A program made the position numbers and the translations under genes. DNA of 64,000 nucleotides, taken from the NCBI RefSeq assembly GCF_003130205.1, contig NZ_NRDF01000003.1:62001-126000 (forward strand), in the 5' to 3' direction. The notes under the pieces were generated by a model. That model was given only the letters and a program-made list of their open reading frames with translations. It did no database searches and was not told the DNA's origin. This document shows positions 61,327 to 64,000 of this stretch, in pieces (the stretch's first letter is position 1; the number at the start of each line of letters is the position of its first letter). The stretch is from Aggregatibacter actinomycetemcomitans. GTDB lineage: Bacteria; Pseudomonadota; Gammaproteobacteria; Enterobacterales; Pasteurellaceae.

Positions 61327-61406
61327 CGTTATTAGTCGGGGTGCTTTGTGCTGAGATGATACCCGTGAACCTGATACAGTTAATTCTGGCGTAGGAAACT
61401 AACAGA
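61327..61406 (+). promoter_or_regulatory. TPP riboswitch
   Basis: The conserved thi-box bases are present: GGGGTGC, then GCTGAGATGATACCCGTGAA, CCTGATACAGTTAAT and GGCGTAGGAAA. It should reduce expression of the downstream thiamine genes when thiamine pyrophosphate is abundant. It stands before a decayed thiD and thiBP. Confidence 0.95.
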
Positions 61407-61537
61407 GAATCATATTTCCTTTCTTTTTCTCTTCTTCTCTTCATCGTCATTATTGCTGATTATCTTTTTTCATCGAAAAGGAAAAATTATGCAATATGGT
61501 TTTTGTCGCCCTGTGCCGGTAAATGGCGGAGGGCATT
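61407..61537 (+). other. Riboswitch expression platform and short leader
   Basis: This stretch contains pyrimidine-rich CTTTCTTTTTCTCTTCTTC and a short open frame from 61489 (MQYGFCRPVPV) that I cannot assign. It may be all that remains of a first thiamine gene. Confidence 0.35.
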
Positions 61538-61882
61538 ATGAGTAAGGTTGCGAGGGTTGACTATCGCCGGTTAGGACAGCGGCGGCGGTGCATGTCGTTT
61601 GGTTCATCGGTGACCGTGCAAAATACCTTGAACATGGTTGATATTTATGCCGTATCACTCTAAACCATCCAATGTCAGCTGAAAGCCATTGTGACAGATT
61701 TTTGATATTCGCACCTTTAAAATCGGTATGCCGGTCGGGCTGGCGGAGACTCCGGTGATGATTGCCAAAAGCGTTAGCGTGAAACAGACTATTGAAACCG
61801 TGAAAGATTATATCACGGCAGCCATCCGTTAAATATCGGGCACGGACCGACTAATCACTGGGCGTATCACGACAAGGATTAA
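61538..61882 (+). pseudogene. thiD: Decayed thiD (HMP/HMP-P kinase)
   Basis: Fragments of ThiD appear in order but in different frames: KVARV, LTIAG, a stop, DSGGGA; MSFGSSVTVQNTLNMVDIYA; FKIGM; VMIAKS; TIETVKDYITAAIR; and NIGHGPTNHWAYHDKD. The last is the characteristic ThiD C terminus. Large central deletions leave about 40% of the usual length. An in-frame TAG lies at 61572-61574. Confidence 0.85.
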
Positions 61883-61903
61883 TTCAAACAGAGGAACAGA
61901 CAA

Positions 61904-62908
61904 ATGAAAAAAACACTTTTATTTTTGACCGCACTTTCTTTAACCGTAGGCACGGCGTTCGCCGACAATCAGAGGGAAAGCGTGAACATTTACACTTACG
62001 ACTCTTTCACTTCCGATTGGGGCGCCGGTCCGAAACTTAAGCAGGCGTTTGAGCAAAAATTTCCCCGTTGCGTGGTGAATTATATGCCTTTTGAAAGTGG
62101 CGGCACGTTGTTTAATCGTGTGCGTTTGGAAGGGCATAAAACCAAAGCGGATATTGTGTTGGGGCTGGATAATTTCGTCTTGGATGAAGCTAAAAAAAGT
62201 AAATTGTTTGATGTGAATAAGGTGGATTTGAGCAAACTTTCGCTGCCGAGCCAATGGGCAGATAACAGCTTCCTGCCTTACGATTTCGGCACTTATGCTT
62301 TTGTGTATGATAAAAATAAACTGAAAAATCCGCCGAAAAGCCTGAAAGAATTGGTGGAACGTGAGGATTTGCGCGTAATTTACCAAGACCCGCGCACCAG
62401 CAGTGTCGGACGCGGTTTGTTGGTATGGATGAATGCCGTTTACCCGGCGGATCAAGTGGCGCAGGCGTGGCAGCAGCTTACGAAGCACACGGTGACGGTG
62501 GGGAAAGGCTGGTCGGACACTTACGGCGCATTTCTGAAAGGTGAGGCGGATTTGGTGTTAAGTTACAGCACGTCGCCTTTGTATCATCAATTATTTGAAA
62601 ATAAAGATAATTATGTCGCCACCGAATTCGCCGAAGGCAATTTGACGCAGGTGGAACTGGCGGCGCGCATTGCCGAACACAAAAATCAATGTGCTGATCA
62701 GTTTATGGATTTCCTCATTACACCGGAAGCGCAGAAACACATTGTGACGGATAACGTGATGTTGCCGGTGATTCACGCGCCTGTTGAACCGCACTTTGAT
62801 GCGTTAAAAGAAAAATTGTTACGGCAATCTTTCCTGAACACCTCCAACGTCACCCCAGAAGCGTTACGCAGCTGGATCAGCCAATGGCAAACCACCTTAA
62901 CGCAATAA
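61904..62908 (+). CDS. thiB: Thiamine-binding periplasmic protein
   Basis: ThiB (also called TbpA) captures thiamine and its phosphates for import. The 334-residue protein has a signal peptide MKKTLLFLTALSLTVGTAFA and the ThiB opening VNIYTYDSFTSDWGAGPKLK, followed by ADIVLGLDN and SYSTSPLYHQ. GAGGAACAG precedes the ATG. It is 21 bases past the thiD relic and 8 bases before thiP, under the TPP riboswitch. Confidence 0.95.
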   Translation: MKKTLLFLTALSLTVGTAFADNQRESVNIYTYDSFTSDWGAGPKLKQAFEQKFPRCVVNYMPFESGGTLFNRVRLEGHKTKADIVLGLDNFVLDEAKKSKLFDVNKVDLSKLSLPSQWADNSFLPYDFGTYAFVYDKNKLKNPPKSLKELVEREDLRVIYQDPRTSSVGRGLLVWMNAVYPADQVAQAWQQLTKHTVTVGKGWSDTYGAFLKGEADLVLSYSTSPLYHQLFENKDNYVATEFAEGNLTQVELAARIAEHKNQCADQFMDFLITPEAQKHIVTDNVMLPVIHAPVEPHFDALKEKLLRQSFLNTSNVTPEALRSWISQWQTTLTQ

Positions 62909-62916
62909 CCTGAACG

Positions 62917-64000
62917 ATGTTTTTGTCGTCCCCATCCTTATTCGCCAATCCGCAATTCCACCCGCGTCATTATGTGGGCGGCGTTGCGGTGATGTTGTTA
63001 ATTTCTCTATTTTACGGCTTCGCCTTGCGCGCGGTATTGGCGCAGGGCAGTGAATTTCAGTGGCAACAGGTCTTTTCCGATGCCTATTTGCATCATGTTA
63101 TCGCCTTTAGTTTCGGTCAGGCGTTGCTTTCCGCGCTGTTGTCGCTGTTTTTCGGCGTGCTGTTAGCCCGTGCTTTTTATTATGTGGATTTTCCCGGCAA
63201 GGTATTTTTGCTGAAAATCATGTCGCTGACGTTTGTGCTGCCGGTGTTGGTGGCGATTTTCGGCTTAATCGGCATTTACGGCGCTTCCGGTTGGATTGCG
63301 CAAAGTCTCGGTTTGTTCGGCGAAACCTGGCAGGGCAGCATTTACGGCTTATCGGGTATTCTAACCGCCCATCTTTTCTTTAATATTCCGCTTGCTACCA
63401 AGTTATTTTTGCAAAGTCTGGAAGCCATTCCTTACGAACAGCGCCAACTGGCGGCGCAACTGAATATTCGCGGTTGGCGTTTTGTGCATTTGGTGGAGTG
63501 GTATTATCTGCGCCGCCAAATCCTACCCACTTTCAGCCTGATTTTTATGCTCTGTTTCACCAGTTTCACCGTGGTGCTGACCCTCGGCGGCGGACCGCAA
63601 TATACCACGCTGGAAACGACGATTTATCAGGCGATCCTGTTTGAATTCGATTTGCCGAAAGCGGCGCTGTTTGCGTTGCTGCAATTTGTATTTTGCCTGC
63701 TGTTATTCAGTGCCGGCAGCCTGTTTAGTTCCACCGCGCAAACTACGTTAAGCAGCCCTTATCGTTGGCTTGATACGCCCAAAAGTGCGGTCAAAATTTT
63801 CCACGTTTTTTTGCTGGTGATGTTTCTGTTGTTTATGTTATCGCCGTTGCTGAATATTATGGTGAGCGCGCTGACCTCGGAAAAATTATTGACGGCGTGG
63901 CACAATCCGCAGTTGTGGAAAGCCTTGGGTTATTCGTTAACCATTGCGCCCACGTCTGCGCTGCTGGCGTTGTTGATGGCGGTGGCGTTATTGCTGTTAT
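62917..64000 (+). CDS. thiP: Thiamine ABC transporter permease (partial)
   Basis: ThiP is the membrane channel of the thiamine importer. The frame is open from ATG 62917 to the window edge (about 361 residues). It begins MFLSSPSLFANPQFHPRHYV and has many helices, including the permease loop RQLAAQLNIRGWRFVHLVEW and LTLGGGPQYTTLETTIYQAI. It is the fused double permease type. thiQ would be expected next but lies outside the window. Confidence 0.93.
   Translation, partial: MFLSSPSLFANPQFHPRHYVGGVAVMLLISLFYGFALRAVLAQGSEFQWQQVFSDAYLHHVIAFSFGQALLSALLSLFFGVLLARAFYYVDFPGKVFLLKIMSLTFVLPVLVAIFGLIGIYGASGWIAQSLGLFGETWQGSIYGLSGILTAHLFFNIPLATKLFLQSLEAIPYEQRQLAAQLNIRGWRFVHLVEWYYLRRQILPTFSLIFMLCFTSFTVVLTLGGGPQYTTLETTIYQAILFEFDLPKAALFALLQFVFCLLLFSAGSLFSSTAQTTLSSPYRWLDTPKSAVKIFHVFLLVMFLLFMLSPLLNIMVSALTSEKLLTAWHNPQLWKALGYSLTIAPTSALLALLMAVALLLL

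Overview
The window is a chromosomal segment from a naturally competent Pasteurellaceae of the Haemophilus/Aggregatibacter branch. The 9-base Hin-type uptake sequence (AAGTGCGGT or its complement) occurs roughly once per kilobase, often as inverted pairs that double as terminators. Gene content (metF, lptFG, modABC/modE, rnf operon, gcvA-gcvB, ygiW-qseBC, mdh/argR) fits that group. Aggregatibacter is the best guess from the ygiW-qseBC arrangement; the genus is an inference.

Layout: 1-8.8 kb holds metF, lptGF, pepA, and molybdate uptake with its regulator modE. 9-15.8 kb holds a DASS transporter and a minus-strand block yfbR-degS-ribD-nrdR-rlmM-gcvA, followed by the divergent small RNA gene gcvB. 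16.2-21 kb holds ilvE, a membrane protein, mdh, argR and an epimerase. 21.3-27 kb is the rsx/rnf electron-transport operon, carrying a 101-bp structured repeat in frame inside both rsxC and rsxE. 27-36.6 kb holds nth, an NSS transporter, znuBC, an M23 endopeptidase and a four-gene iron-siderophore ABC operon. 36.8-53.2 kb holds a 2',3'-cyclic phosphodiesterase, fdhE, ygiW-qseBC, ggt, argG, a deletion relic of purC that still has its PurR box, prfC, higBA and glnE.

53.3-61.2 kb is the most unusual region: a broken, mosaic type I-C CRISPR-Cas locus. From left to right it has a truncated relic of an older cas3, an intact cas3, a solitary reverse-oriented CRISPR repeat with its own 'spacer' and terminator, cas5c, a shattered cas8c, the C-terminal tail of a SLATT-type membrane effector, an intact CD-NTase-like nucleotidyltransferase, a repeat-rich spacer, cas1, cas2 and a seven-repeat array. 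cas7 and cas4 are absent. The cas3-cas5 block and the repeat-rich spacer carry Neisseriaceae DNA uptake sequences and almost none of the host's own. cas1 and its upstream region carry host uptake sequences. This suggests recombination of a Neisseriaceae cas block into a resident locus.

The solitary repeat looks like a CRISPR-derived autorepressor RNA (CreR-like). The 13 bases after it match, with one mismatch at position 6, a site beside a TTC PAM in the promoter region of cas5. Position 6 is normally flipped out in type I guides.

61.3-64 kb is a thiamine locus: a TPP riboswitch, a decayed thiD, thiB and the start of thiP, which runs off the window. No rRNA or tRNA genes were seen.
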